Shown here in pieces: positions 42,651 through 57,196 of a DNA stretch of 64,000 nt. This DNA is from Botryosphaeria dothidea (taxonomy: Eukaryota > Ascomycota > Dothideomycetes > Botryosphaeriales > Botryosphaeriaceae). The stretch covers positions 1,612,001 through 1,676,000 of the forward strand of contig WWBZ02000040.1 of NCBI GenBank assembly GCA_011503125.2. Reading direction: 5' to 3'. Within the stretch, counting starts at the first letter, position 1, and the number at the start of each line of letters is the position of its first letter. The position numbers were made by a program, and so were the translations under genes. The notes beneath the pieces were generated by a model that ran no database searches, was not told the origin of the DNA, and saw nothing but the letters and a program-made list of their open reading frames with translations.

Positions 42651-45241
42651 TCACCGGTGCGGCTCTCCCGTCAGACGCTCTGTCTCCGCCTCTCCCTCGT
42701 CAAACGACTCGGGACTGCTGGACCGTGGACTCCCGCGCTCGGGCGTTTTTCCTCTGCTCTCGCTCAATGCGCTAGCCAACGCAGCACCATCTGCCCTTCC
42801 TCGTTCAACATCCACCAAGGCCATGAGCGGGAACGGAAGTCCCACGAGCACTGCCAGGAACCAGAAAGCCTATTCACGTTAGCTATCTTCACGATGCCGC
42901 AAATAGCGTACTCATAGGAACTCACTGGGCGTATTCCTCCTGTGGCATCGGTGATCGCACCAACCACTGCTGGGCCGAAGACACTGGAGCCTTTGTCTGT
43001 GATGGCATAAAGAGCGTAGAATGCAGCCTCGAAGCCGGGCGGAATGAGCTCTCCAAAAAGACTTCGGCAATACGACGACAGACCGCCCAAGACAAACCCG
43101 TAAACTGCTCCCAATGGATACATTTCCCACGGTTGTTGGAGGCCGAAGACCCCCAACTTGCGAATTGCTGGTATGTATCCGATCAAGCCATAGATAGGAA
43201 TCAGCTCGAAGAGAGCGATGCAAAAGAGAATCGTCTGGGTAGGCTTGAGTCCCATCATGATAGACAGCCGACTCCACGAAAATGCCCCGATGATGCCGGT
43301 TATCGTGACGACTACGTTGATGAAGGCGACCTCTCCCGGCTTCATGGAAAGCGATGTCTTCGCGAAGAGGACGGCAGTGCCGCTCACTGTTGCTATAGCA
43401 TCGCTCAGAAGAAACCATGCGCCAAGGAAGAGAAGGACGTCCTTCAACTTCCGCGCATGCATCACTGTCTTCCCTAATGACCTCCAAGAATACTTGAAGT
43501 AGTCGCAGCCGGTCTGAAACTTTCCACCAGTGTTATCAAGATGGAGCTGAGGTCCAGGTCGAGATTTGAGCCAGAATGCTGCGGGTATGGTGAAGATGAA
43601 CCACCAAGCGCCGACGCAGAACAATACCAGTCGGAGTGAGAAGTTTGTTGAAGTAGTATCGACTTGCATGACGATGATAATGGCAAAAGCCTGAACCAAC
43701 AAGGCAGCTGTATAACCAATGCCAATACCGTACGAGCTGATCCTTGTAGAAAGGGCTAGTTCATGTGACGAAGTCTGATCCAGAAGTCAGCCTAATGAAC
43801 AAAGCTTTTGACATACCATCATCAAAATGGCAATGGAGCAGAACGGAAAGACGAGGGTAGTCGAGGCTCCTTGAGAACGCAATAGCACAAGATCTCGTGC
43901 GCTTATGCCACCCAGTTGTTGGCCTCATTCATCACATCGGCTTATCCATGCCCCGTTGTAACTTGTGAGAGCAAATATGACAGGGCTCAAAATTGTGCCG
44001 GATATATTCGGATTGGATACTCACAGCTGGTGATTTCGGGAACGGGGCGGTATAGTCTGTAGTTGAGGACCTTCTCAGCAACGCAGACCTCTGATTGGGC
44101 ATTTCATCGTAATCCAGTTCCTCTTCGTCTTCGGTACCGGAATGATCGCGGTCGTGATAATCATCTTCGTCTTCGTCGTATGAATCCTCAGATTCAGGAT
44201 AGGATTCCACAACAGAGGGGTGATTCCTGACGAGCAGGGGAAGGAACGAATTGAGTAAGACAAAAGAGGCGCCAAAACACGTATTGGAAATGATGGCGAG
44301 TAATGCCCCCAAGACGAATATCTGAGGAGTAACAGGAAGGAAGAGCATGGTCGCAATAGAGCCAATGAAGGCGAAGTTAAGCAGGAATGACTTCCTGTAC
44401 CTGCCATGATCGGCCGCTCCAGACATGGATATGATCAACAAGGCCTGGATTAGAACGCTGATGGAGAACGTATACATGGCAAAGCTTGCCGTGTTCACTT
44501 CGGCACCCAAGATGTAGACCACGCATTGTGCAGCATCTGAAGTGGGCGTTCGGCCAGAAAGCTCGCTCGGCGGTTGAGGCCTGTCGAAGGCGGTGGTGCA
44601 CGGTGTCTTCCCATCGGTCTGGAGAACCCCGCGCTCTCGTGCTAGCTGCTCGAGGGTAATAGGTATGAAGGATCCTTGAAGTTATGGTCAGTCTCGATTA
44701 ATCAGAGTGGGTTCGCGAGCGCCGGAGCAGACTGTCGGGGACCAGAAACTCTTCGGACAAGACTGGACACAGTGCACGAAGCGGACCGAGACAGAGTCAC
44801 AGAAGCGTTTACGTCGGATTCACAAGGGTCTGCTCCGTGCAGGGAGAAAGCATCGCGACTCCCGCAACATGGCTGGTTGTATGTAGCTTACCAACACCGC
44901 AGACTACGAAAACCTTGGAATAGTTCAGCGCGCATGCTCTCCAAAGTGTCTCAGACAATTTTGTATACCTCAGCAGCCCATCCGTAGACATAGAACCCCC
45001 AAAGCTCTCTGCGCGAGGTCAGAGAGGTATCCTCGCCGTCATACTGCGGCGGACGCGCAGGGATGTCGCGCTCGCGGTCAGGGCCCATGATGTCGAAGAC
45101 TATCGAGCGCTCATCGTCGGCGCTGTAGGAGGAGTGAAAGGAGCGCTTGGATGCGGTGGATGACTGGCGACCGAGGTCTGGGCGGAAAGGCGGCGAAGGC
45201 GGGTGCGGAGGCGGAGGTGGGTGTTGTTGGCGCAGGACCAT
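42651..45241 (-). CDS. ATG22: Autophagy protein Atg22, vacuolar amino-acid effluxer
   Basis: Five exons: 45241-44969, 44913-44892 (22 nt), 44674-44025, 43774-42926 and 42869-42651; introns of 55, 217, 250 and 56 nt; 670 aa. The N-terminus is Pro/Ser-rich. The first helix region reads [13 protein letters not shown] then [18 protein letters not shown] across the micro-exon. An acidic loop ([14 protein letters not shown]) precedes [18 protein letters not shown], and the body contains [18 protein letters not shown] and [15 protein letters not shown], hallmarks of this major-facilitator family. Atg22 exports amino acids from the vacuole after autophagic breakdown. The ATG at 45241 was chosen because upstream in-frame codons begin only with GTG. 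The 250-nt intron is the least certain junction, but it keeps phase and joins the two family blocks directly. Confidence 0.88.
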
Positions 45242-47261
45242 GATTCGGTCCGCTTGGGGGTACGTGCGAGCACAGGGTTGGCTGAGCGAGGGGGGTTGTC
45301 GCCGTGGATAGAGCAGTGCAACCGGCCAGTGCTGAGACGCATCACGCTCTCTGAAGGCCTTCACCGTCCATCGTGGGCCGCCGCAATGGCGGAAAAGAGA
45401 AGACACAAGCTGAGTTCCGTCTGATACAGGTCGCGGTCAGGTTGTGGATCTCCGTGACCGTGATGCGATCTTCGCGCGTGATCGAGGCAGCAAGCGCCAA
45501 AGCCCAGCAGGTGATAGTAGATTGTGCCCGCCGCGCATTCCACCACGAACACGGCGAAGTGCATACGGGCCAGGCTAGGGCGGCGTGCTCAGAGGGTATA
45601 AGTAGCTCTCTAGCACACCCCTACAGCAGGGCAGGCTTCACTGCCATGCTTTCCACCATGCTGGCCCCTCGAAAGCCGCCCAGCTTGGCCATTACTCGTA
45701 CAGGCCGGACGCGGTGGGCTTTTTTGCCGAGCAGATAAGGACAGGGCGAGCAATTGATTGCCGATGAGGTACACCACGCGAACACGAGGACGACACCATG
45801 AGGGACGTGAGCGCGAGGTGAATGCGTCTGGAGGTACTTTGGCAGCGAAGTCGCGCCGATGGGCACCCCCACCTTCCTCCGGGAATAGGCCGCTCGACAC
45901 GGCCTTGACTCCGCCTGTTGCCTCTTGAAGGCCTAGGTGCTTGTCTCTCAGCGACTGCCGTCTACCGGTACAAGCTTGCATCCGTCTGCTTCCTTACGCG
46001 CGCAATCGATAGAGCCTCCGTTCTCCGGCGCATGACATACAGCCCACCATGCATGTGTGAAGAATCAGTCGTCAGGAAGAGCCCCGCGGTCTCAAGACTG
46101 CAATGCCTCTTTGTTCAGCGTGGTAGAGTGCTGGCGGCTGTTCGATTTCCTCTTTCGGTGTCGATAAAAAAGCATTTTAGACAAAGCTCAAATTGTGCTA
46201 CACACCAAGTTGAAGGGAACAATGGCGGCCGGGCGACGGGCAGCAAAGAGCAAGTGATGGAGGACTGGTGTGATAGACGCAGGCCGCGGCGCTTACTGGA
46301 GGGTCCCTGGCCTCTCCGATTGCTGGCGATCACCCTGCCCTGCAACATCGGTTAGGATCGTGCCGTGGTGTTCGCGGAGCGCGAGCCGATGCAGCGCTGG
46401 GCCGTCAGCACAGCGGCGGAAACCATGAAACCGGGGACATTTGTTGTGGCCGCGTTACTATTTGCCCATGTTTCACAAACGTTTGGCGTGAGCACAAGCC
46501 GGACCTCGTGTCGGGCGGGCTCAGGAGCGAAGCACAGTTGCTCAGGAGAGATGGATGCGGTGCCGGGTTACAGGCAGCGCTGGCACGCGCGACCCTCGCG
46601 CCTCGTTTATTTCGACCGCAACGGAGGCCGCCCGGCCATGTGTTTGCAAGAAGCTGCGCGCGAGAGCTGGCGCGCGACGTGGAAGCCGCTGTTGCGCGTG
46701 CGCTGGCAGAGCATTTGCGAGCTGGTTAATTGCGGCATGCAGGGCGAGCCTTGAAATTGTCTGGACAACGGTGGTAGAAGCGGAGCCCAGCACCGCGGTC
46801 GTCGGCCAAGACTTTGGCGCCGTGAGGCCCGGCTGCGGCCCTCACCACCTGCTGCATCATCACTGCAACGCTCTTTTCCTCCACCACCACCACCACCACC
46901 ACCACCACCCCGACGCGCGCTCGCCGCCGACATTCAAGCCCCTCAAGCCCGACGTCCCGACGCTCTCGCAACCGCAAACCACCAGACTCCGCGCCCCGCT
47001 GCCCATCCCCGCCTTCCTGTCCGACGAACAAAGCCACCTCACGGACTTCACCTGCCTGCGCCGTTGCGCGTTGATCCCGCCGCCTGGCCGCCGCACTCGA
47101 GCTTCGCGGCCCCGCGTCCCCGCCTCCAACCCATCGCAGCCGTCGCGCGCCATCTCCCGCAATTCTCCAAAATACCGTTGGCCGAGCGCAAGGCGGAGGA
47201 CGGGACTGAGGGGGTGCAGGGGAGCCACGGCGACGGCGCCGACGGAGCGAAGGGGAGGAGT
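45242..47261. promoter_or_regulatory. Divergent ATG22/MED14 region, no gene seen
   Basis: 2 kb between head-to-head genes. Open frames exist on both strands but have no family resemblance and change composition abruptly. It includes a CCA microsatellite, and just before MED14 a long C-rich leader with an open frame lacking a usable ATG. It presumably holds both promoters. Confidence 0.45.
46881..46909. repeat. CCA trinucleotide microsatellite
   Basis: About nine to ten CCA units in a row in the MED14 upstream region, 350 bp before its start codon. It is non-coding in the model used here. Confidence 0.9.
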
Positions 47262-50200
47262 ATGCCCGGCATCGTCTCGATGGATCGGAATGGCGCGCAG
47301 GGCGCCGGCCTGGGCAAGCTGGACGACAGAGCGTCGGCTGCGCCCGCGGCCGCGCAGCCCAAGCTCAATGGCGATGTACCGCTGCCGCAACTCGATGGTC
47401 CCTCGAACATGAATGGCAACTCCATTACGAACGGTGCGGCCTCTCTGCCGCAATCCCCGTCCACCGGCCTGTCGCAATTCCCGCCGGAGCTGACAAGTTA
47501 CCACGATTTCTACCTGCCCTTTGGCAAGCTGGTAGATAGGGTTGCGCAAGAGACTAACGTCTCGCTTGGCGAGGTCCTGGACAAGATGAGCAACCTGCAG
47601 ATCTCGCCCGCCCCGGCAATGAACGGTATCAATGGACATATGACCAATGGCTCGGCCCCTCAATCCAAGGAGAACGAGGAGAAGAAGACGTTGATGTTGA
47701 ATTGGGCGTGGGGTGAGAGGGAAAAGTTCATCAAACTGCTCGTGCTGTCAAAATGGAGTCGCAACTGTGATGATGTGAGCAAGATGATCGACCTGAACAT
47801 GTGGTTGACGGAGCAAATGGCCCACTATGAAGAAGCGCCCAAGTGGATTGGTCAATTGAAGCTCAACATGGAGCCGGCAAAGGCTCCAAACCCAGACCTC
47901 AGGACCGCATTAGAGGTGCTCAGCACTGGGAAGACTCCGTGGATGCCAGATGTATGTTTGCTCTTTCGTACGTCTCAAGTTGCGTAAGCTGACGGGATCA
48001 GTTGGGCTACATCCCCGCGGAACCACTGACTCCACAGCAAATGCTCAAAACCGTCACCAACCTGAATGCGCTCCTTGCCATCCGTATCAACTTGCACGAG
48101 GAGCTCCCGCGGCACATGAAAGATTGGTCCATCGCAAGTGGCCGCGCCACGTTCCGGGTGCCGTCCGAATTCGAGCTTGACGTTTCAATAGCAGACGAGG
48201 AGCCTACTTCGCCGTTCTTCATAGTCGACGTGCGATTCCTGTTCAGTCCAAAACCGGAAGTTCCAGATGCGTGGTTCCGCGACTTCGTTGAGCCAGAGGC
48301 TAACGTGGTCTTGGCGAATTCGGGGTTGAGCGGAATCTACGATTGGCTCCATGGCTTCGTGCTAACGCACAAGCTCACGACTCTCAGGATGCAAGCCAAA
48401 GAACTTTCCGAGACAGCATGGGCTGGTTCCTTGCGCATTCAGCAGATTCATCGGTCGTTGACTGTGCAATACTGGACTGGTACACCTGGAGCAAAGAGTT
48501 GGATCGAGATCGGAATTTCCAGCGGCAATCCTAAATCCGGCAAAACATCTTGGAGAGGACCCAATCCGCCACAGCTCTCTCTCCGGTGGACGCGTAAAGG
48601 TGTACCGGTCGAAAATATTCCTCTCAAAATCGATTGGGCCGATCTGTCGTTGGAAAGAATCCTGAAAGCTATCATTGCCTTACATATTAGCTTCGTCTTG
48701 AAGTCCGTGCGAGACCAGCTATCCCTGCTGTCACACAACCACTCCGGACTCTCTATGGAAGAGATCACTTCAGATTCTGAACCGACTGACTGCTGCCTCT
48801 CCCTACGACCGGGTACCACGTCTAAAGCGACAGAGGTCAAGATCGATCCAGTCTCGGGAAGATTGTCTCTGAAGCCAGCGACCCACTTCTCATTGGCTCT
48901 TGAGAGAGACGTCAAAGACATTGCCATCGATGCAGCTCCAAGGATAGAGTCTCTGATATGCAATGCTCTTCGCGTCCGGATTGACAAAGAGGCTCATAAC
49001 GTAGGCTGGACGCGGCTACGCCACATCAACATCCGGCCAGATGCCACCAGCGCAACGCTACATCAAAAGGTGGTTGCCCAAAGCTTCTATCGGTGCCAGA
49101 ACTGGAAGTCGAAATGGGTACTCGGGCTCACTGTCAATCTGGATGGGGAGAGTTGGTGGTTGGTAGAGCTGTAAGTAGATCATGCGTACAAGGCAAACCC
49201 CTTACCATGCTGACAAAATTTTCTAGGGCCAACGAGAATATCGGCAACAGCATCCTTGAGTCAATTCCACTTATGGGGACCTCGCCATCAGAAAGGAAGC
49301 AACCAGTATCCCAGCAATTCCTCCGTGCTGTGGAAGGGTTTGCCTGCGCTCAGTTCACTTATGCAATTGCCGTCAAAGAGCTCAGACGATTGCACGTACC
49401 GCATGCTCTGCGCATCATCCGCGATCAAAAGAGAAAAAAGACTACTTTAGATCGCGCGGTCTCCCAGGTCACGCCTGCGTTGTTCATCAAGAGTGGTCCA
49501 CTCCTTGGCGAGAAGGATGAGCAGAATAACTGGGCTGGTGAGATTCTCAGGCTCCAGCATAAGGGTGTCGATACAAAGACGGGATGCCTTGTTCACGCTG
49601 TTAAGGGTGAGATGGCACAAGGCCATGTGGATTTCAACCTGGTGTCATCACATGCTGGAGATGTTTCTTTCAACAGCGATGGTACCTTTGAAGTCAGACT
49701 ACGCACACCTTTCGGCGAGCCTTTCTTGGAGAAGATCATCAATCGTCTTAAGCGGATCGAGCGCCTTGGCAGGATTGTGGAAGTTGCCAAGGATCAGAAG
49801 CTTCGCTGCGACCACATCAGCTTATCCCGGGTTGTGTTCCGCTATTGTGGAAACTACAAAGCTGACATTCGCTTTCCGGAAGGGTCTCCCGTCGAGCTGC
49901 ATATCTCACCAAACAACCCCCACAGGCGTATGGCAACTTTTCTCAAACATGTCCTCAACGACCGAGACAGTGGCAAGGCGTTTGCGTACTTCATGAAGAT
50001 TCTTTCGCAGACCATGCCTTTGCTCAGAGGTTTTGAGTTCATTGAAAACAGCACGCCTGCACCTGCCTCCATATCCCAACCTTACGTGAACCCCCGATCC
50101 CTGGACTGGTATCGAATCTGCTACGAGAATCCCGCTACAACATTTGACATCCGGTTACGAACGCGACATGATTCCATGGAATGGCATATTCATGATTCGA

Positions 50201-50526
50201 GCAGCCAGCAGAACGCCCCTCGCTCCCCAGAGTTCGCTGCGGCAACAAAGGAGCTGTTTAGACAAAGAGGTGACAAGTGGCTGGGTGTCAGGACCGGCAT
50301 CGTTGCGGAAATAGAGGGCGTGGAGGATGCGCTGAAAAAATTGGATGAAGTGGTCAAGAACTTCCAGAGACCGATCACAGATAGGCCGGTGGGCGGCGCT
50401 GCACCTGCGCAGCAACACGCCGGACAGGTCCAACTGAACAGGCCACAACCGCAGGGTCAGCCTAGGCCACAAAACCAACAGCAGCAGCCGACAAGGCCCA
50501 ACCCGGAGGTAATCATGCTGGATTGA
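47262..50526 (+). CDS. MED14: Mediator complex subunit 14 (Rgr1)
   Basis: Exons 47262-47951, 48002-49170 and 49227-50526, with introns of 50 and 56 nt, give 1052 aa. It starts MPGIVSMDRNGAQGAG, then the Med14 N-terminal domain (YHDFYLPFGKLVDRVAQET; LMLNWAWGEREKFIKLLVLS; LGYIPAEPLTPQQMLKTV). The long alpha/beta body follows, and a Gln/Pro-rich tail ends PNPEVIMLD. Med14 is the backbone joining head, middle and tail of Mediator and is essential for Pol II transcription. Length fits the filamentous-fungal family. The start is the first ATG in a frame that is open further upstream without ATG, so a longer form is unlikely. Confidence 0.93.
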
Positions 50527-52483
50527 AGGAATTGACGGATTCCTTTCCCAAAAATCACTTCAGCTTGGTACGCCTACCCTCATGATAAGATGTTATGAAC
50601 AAAACACACGCAGGAGTTTGGGGCGGAGGCGTCTAAGAAGCGGGTTCGGACGTTCGGACGCTTTTGGGGTCCTGATCTGTTCACTCTCAAGATGCTAATC
50701 GTACGTTGGGGAAGAATCGACTACACATTAGGTTCTCTTTTTCTCCCCCACACACCCTTACTTCGCCCCGATCTTTGCTCGGGTATACGTCCCTGCTGCT
50801 TTTCTTGATACCCGGCGTTTCCTCTATCCCTATTCGTGGCCGGTCACTTTGTCTTATGACAATATTCTCCTCTACTTTTCGAATTCTACTATTAAACTTC
50901 ACACTTTTGGGATGCCGTGCAAAGACGCATGCCCCGAACTTTTGATATTCTTTCAACCTTTTTTTTCACTTTCAAACCCATGTGTTTAAAAATTCAAATG
51001 TCGTCCCGGCGCTTTTGAGGCCTGTCATGCGGTGCCGCATTCCTATCCGCTGTTCTCTGCGCAGCGTTGAAGATCGGATGCCAATCTCGGGTCGGAAATT
51101 AGACGGGACACGACCAAATCCTCTTTTTATCCCTATCTCATTACTTCTGGCGGCTTGACACCGTCTCTTCGCTTTAATCATTTGGGCATCGCTGGAGTGG
51201 CGAGTTGAGGTGTGCCGCCAGCGCCTCAGTTCCGTCCCTCCTGCGTTGGTCCACTTTATTTCGTTTGCCTCCCTGTTTTGGCAGCTCTCATGGTCAACCG
51301 TGGTATCTTCACTAGGTTTTTCCCCCTTGTTTTTCATCCACATGGGCCTGTTCCCTGCTGTCCCCCGAGATTGTCAAAGGCGCGTGAGGCGTATCAGGGG
51401 AATTGGTATGAAAGGAGAACGGTTCTTTGATTTTTTTTTTTTTACTGAGAAGGATGGTTTTGGGAGGCGATGGCGGGTCCGTTTGACTGAGTATACGCAT
51501 TTTTTTGTTATTATTCTTTTCTTGCTATGATGTATGAGGACAGATTTGAGGAAAGTAAGGGCTCGGGTTTGGGAAGAGAACGATGCCGCGCCGCATGCCT
51601 TTGGCTGGGCTCCTGGGAACTGGCTTCTGGGATCGCCTGTTCTGGCTCAAAGGGTCATGAACAGGAAGGAGGCGCACATCTCCGCGGTGCGAAGTCACTC
51701 TCAATGGACTAAGGGGGGAAAGGGGGAGCCAAGAAAGAAAGTCATGCAAAGGGATGATGCCAGACCGGGGAACTTTTTGAATGAACGAGGAAGGCGTGGA
51801 CGGACTGGGTAGGGCTCGGTCTTACGGAGGGCGGTTTAACGGGCAGGCGGGCTTGACAGAAACAGATAAATTAAAGAAAAATCTATCCTCGATACGTGAA
51901 TGACAAAGACTTTTTATGACATTTCTCGATCTTTTCTTTTTGAGCTGTATCCTCCCGGTGTATATACAATATGCGAGAGACAGTTGATACCTTTTCCGTT
52001 CCTTTCTCTCACGCTTTGTGTCCTCGTGCCTGCTAACTGATCTTAGTGATACTGGATCCTGCACCTCCCATCCTCGCAGCGATTGCGGACGCGTGCTCCA
52101 TTCCTGCAAAGGGGTCCGAGGCGCTGCGGGACGACTTGTAACTGTTGGCTGATTCGCTGTGGGTGGTGCGAGTATGGAGACTTTTGGCATTGCTTGGATG
52201 TAAAGGCGTATCACAAAGCACTGAGAGAAGCTGGGAGGACTGACGAAATTTCTGAAAACTTCCGGACCCTCCATTGCGGTGAAGTTGTTGTGAGTCTTTG
52301 TTGAAGCATTTCCGTCGTGCGAGTGTTCTTAACGACATCGGGGCGGAAACTATTTCTTTGTTTCAACAAAAGGCAAATGATTCTTTGCAGCTTTCAGCAA
52401 GTTTGACACTTTGTACAGACATTATGATTACCACAGATGAAGTATCATGGAACAGGAATGAGAACGGAGTCCCAAATGGTGCT
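50527..52483. other. Convergent intergenic region, no gene seen
   Basis: Nearly 2 kb between the ends of MED14 (plus) and the 2EXR-like gene (minus). It is T-rich with several poly-T runs. Short frames have no recognisable content. It probably holds two 3' UTRs and otherwise non-coding DNA. Confidence 0.45.
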
Positions 52484-53230
52484 TCAAAAATCGAAATTCA
52501 CAAAACCTTCAACGCGGTACATCCAGTCGTTAAAGAACCCCGTTTTCTCTGTGCAAAATCCTCGTATATCTTCTTTAGCAATGCGCTTCATAAGCAGTCT
52601 CATGAACTCCTCGTTGTTCCACCTCTGACTCGTCGAAATGGCCGCGTTAGGGCCAAACTCCAATAGCCGCGCGACCGCCATTTGCCGCTCGTCCTTGTTT
52701 CTTCCTAGAGACATGACCCAGTCTTTGGCAACATCGTAGAATTGTTGCACCGAGTCTTTTGTGGTTCCGATGTAGCTATCCGGATGATCCGTGAGCACGA
52801 GGCTTCGCAGATTCGTAGCATCGGTGGCCAGTTTTCTGAAAGCACTCTTGATCTCATGCACATAGAAACAAGAAATCGAGTTATAGTTTGAGATGATAAT
52901 AGACTCAACAAGTTCTAGCGTCGGGGCTCGTAGGTTGCGGCAGAAGACGCTGAAAATATAGGTGTATTTGAATTGCAAGACATTGTCGCCGTAAAGGATT
53001 GGTATTCCTTCCGCATAGATCTGTTTATTAACGAGGAGGATGTTAGGGACCAGTGTCCGAGATTTGCCGCGACAGGTTGTGGTTTTGTGGTAGAGTCCGC
53101 GGGATGTCAAGCCGATGAGGACGGGGTGGGGTTTGTGGCAGAGCGCGTGCTCGTAGATCAAGTTCTTGATTTCGCCAGGGAGGTCGTCCCAGCGGAAGAT
53201 GGTACGGTCGTGAGTGACTGTTTTGTTCAT
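52484..53230 (-). CDS. 2EXR/F-box-like hypothetical protein
   Basis: A single-exon 248-aa frame with ATG at 53230. It opens FRWDDLPGEIKNLIYEHALC and later LLVNKQIYAEGIPILYGDNV. This leucine-rich motif followed by a Q-hxxEh-hxhhY block is the signature of the large fungal family annotated as 2EXR or F-box-like proteins. Such proteins are abundant and expanded in Pezizomycotina; roles in substrate recognition for ubiquitin ligases have been proposed but not shown generally. The remaining ~180 residues are alpha-helical in look, with no catalytic motif or membrane segment. It stands alone, with over 1.5 kb of empty sequence upstream. Confidence 0.75.
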   Translation of the reverse strand: MNKTVTHDRTIFRWDDLPGEIKNLIYEHALCHKPHPVLIGLTSRGLYHKTTTCRGKSRTLVPNILLVNKQIYAEGIPILYGDNVLQFKYTYIFSVFCRNLRAPTLELVESIIISNYNSISCFYVHEIKSAFRKLATDATNLRSLVLTDHPDSYIGTTKDSVQQFYDVAKDWVMSLGRNKDERQMAVARLLEFGPNAAISTSQRWNNEEFMRLLMKRIAKEDIRGFCTEKTGFFNDWMYRVEGFVNFDF

Positions 53231-54739
53231 GTTCCGTAGCGGTTCGGAAAGCGAAAGTGAGTGATGTGGCTGGTGTCGACAATGCCGGTGCTTGATTGGG
53301 CTTTTTATGGAACGTTGGTAGGCGGTACCGGAATAAAGTGAAGAAAATTATACGGCAAGTCTAATTAACCGAGGGAGTGATTGTGTGGATACAGGGCAAT
53401 CCAAACCAGTGGTAGAAGGGACCCTTAGGAAGCTGTGGCCACCGACCTCCAAAAGGGAGTAGCTGCAGGTTGTGAGGTTGGCTATAACACTACCCTAGGA
53501 AACACTGGAAATCCAGCTGCAGTAGCGGCCGTAGGTGCGGGTCTGCGAGACCGATCTCACCAACCTTGTAATACGGAGATAAACATTCAGAGAATCCGAC
53601 AACATCCATGTCAAGATGAGTGCTTAAACTGCCCATGGTAAGGACATGAAACAGAAAAAAATCAAAGTTGCGGAAAAGCCAGAATGATCACCGCTGGCCC
53701 CTCTCCCCGGAAGATGATGCTGAGTCTTAAAAACCGTAGCTTTGGTCGACTCAATGAGAAACCGACAGCGGGGCCGATTCTCAAGCAGGAGCAACCAGAC
53801 ACGAGTCACCTTCGTGCCAGTCTGGTTCGAGAGGTCCGGACCTAGCGTGGCTCACTGACGGGACAGAAGACGAATGGATCCATGGCCCTTTAAGAATAGC
53901 AATAACCTCCATAGACTCGCCATGGTAGGTGACTTCCCAAAACTTGGAACAAATAGCATTGCCTGAAAATTTGGGAAGCCGTGGCCGACCCAGGCAAGTG
54001 ATCAGACTGTGCGTGCCCAAAGCCGTGCCCACGACTTTGAACGTGATCAGTCACCCCTACCCGCTCAGGTGCCTGCCGCTCTCGAATGAGGGAACGGCTC
54101 GTCTTTATAAGAGATACTCGCCTCTACCGATTAAAACAGACAGACTTCGCAGATCTCTGTGTTAATAGAGCGCTTATTTGCTCCTAGCTCACATGGTCTA
54201 AACGGTTACACTTTTGTGCTGCTTGCTGTGGGCCCTCGAGCTCTCATTGCACTCTTGATCTCCCTGCAAGAGACGGGATGATGGAGTGAGTACAATGGGC
54301 TGCCATTGCTGCGTCATCATTAACTGTAATCGACGATGATCGGTCTGGAGCAATGGAGCTCAACGCTGATAAATTTCGACAATGCCAGTCACCGCCACTG
54401 CATCGCAATACCGTAGGGTCGACTTCAAGTAGCAGAGCTGTGACAGGGAGAGGGTTGAATTTGAGGCAGACGGAAGAGAACAAGTATGGCCCGACTTCCG
54501 CCATGAAATAACTTCGACCACAGCCAAGCTGGGCCAAACTGAGAGACTGATGGACCAGAAACTGGAGAGAAGAACAGGCACAGTTTTGAGAACTAAATCG
54601 AGAACATCGACACGAACTCACGAGGCGTAAAGCAAGGGAGGGAAAAGCACTTGATTTCGATATCACGCGTGTATACCATCACGAACCTGATCCAAACAAA
54701 GTCAAAAAGGTAGAGAATCATCAATTACTCCAAAACACC
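53231..54739. other. Intergenic region, no gene seen
   Basis: About 1.5 kb between a minus-strand gene start and the GH47 stop. No frame longer than 140 codons, and none looks coding. I checked the GGTTCGAGAGGTCC-like stretch at about 53825 for a tRNA B box and did not find a cloverleaf. Confidence 0.45.
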
Positions 54740-56598
<1,859 letters not shown>

Positions 56599-57196
56599 GT
56601 TCGCTCACGTGTGCTGACGACGGCGGGGTTTCGCGAGCATGGGTGGGTTGTGATACGGCGGGGTGGCGTTTCCGGAGGAGCCGGTGTTGCGACGCGTCTT
56701 GCTCGATTGACTTTGCCGCGCAGGAGGGTCTCGATGAGGATGTTACGCGGAGCCAGGCAGTTGTGCATGCGTGGCCTGAAGAGCGAGAGGAGAGAGTGCC
56801 TGGGACAGTTGGAATGTGCTGCGACACTTGGCAGGTTCCACGCCAACAAAGGAGGAAGCTGCACATTGCATCACCTTCCTCGCGACACGTCCACTCAACC
56901 TCCCTCCTCTCCATCGCCTCATCGCACCTGTGAAAGAGCCCCTCACACCTCTTCTATCCCATGTCTCACACCGCGTGTGCGGCCGTTTCCAGCCATCTGG
57001 CTCCGTCAGCTGCGGCAACGATTTCCTCGGGTTGCTCACGCCGCAACCCTTCCCGGCGAGATCTAGTAGCTATCTCATGTCTTCCAGCATCGTTTCACCG
57101 TTTCATTCAATCTTTCTTTTGATCACAAGTCCTTTATTCTGTCTAATAAGATACTGTACCAAGTAAGGAAAACAGGGAGTCATGGTTAATGGTATT
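56599..57196. promoter_or_regulatory. GH47 upstream region / amidoligase 3' flank
   Basis: 598 bp between two minus-strand genes. C/T-rich stretches near 56870-57000 read as purine-rich on the GH47 strand. No TATA box was recognised. Confidence 0.4.

Noticed and set aside
46555..47412. 285-codon plus-strand frame upstream of MED14
   Set aside because: Overlaps the MED14 start in another frame, passes through a CCA microsatellite and is Arg/Pro/Thr-rich noise.
53800..53880. Possible tRNA gene with a B-box-like GGTTCGAGAGGTCC
   Set aside because: B box is imperfect, and no A box or acceptor-stem pairing was found around it.
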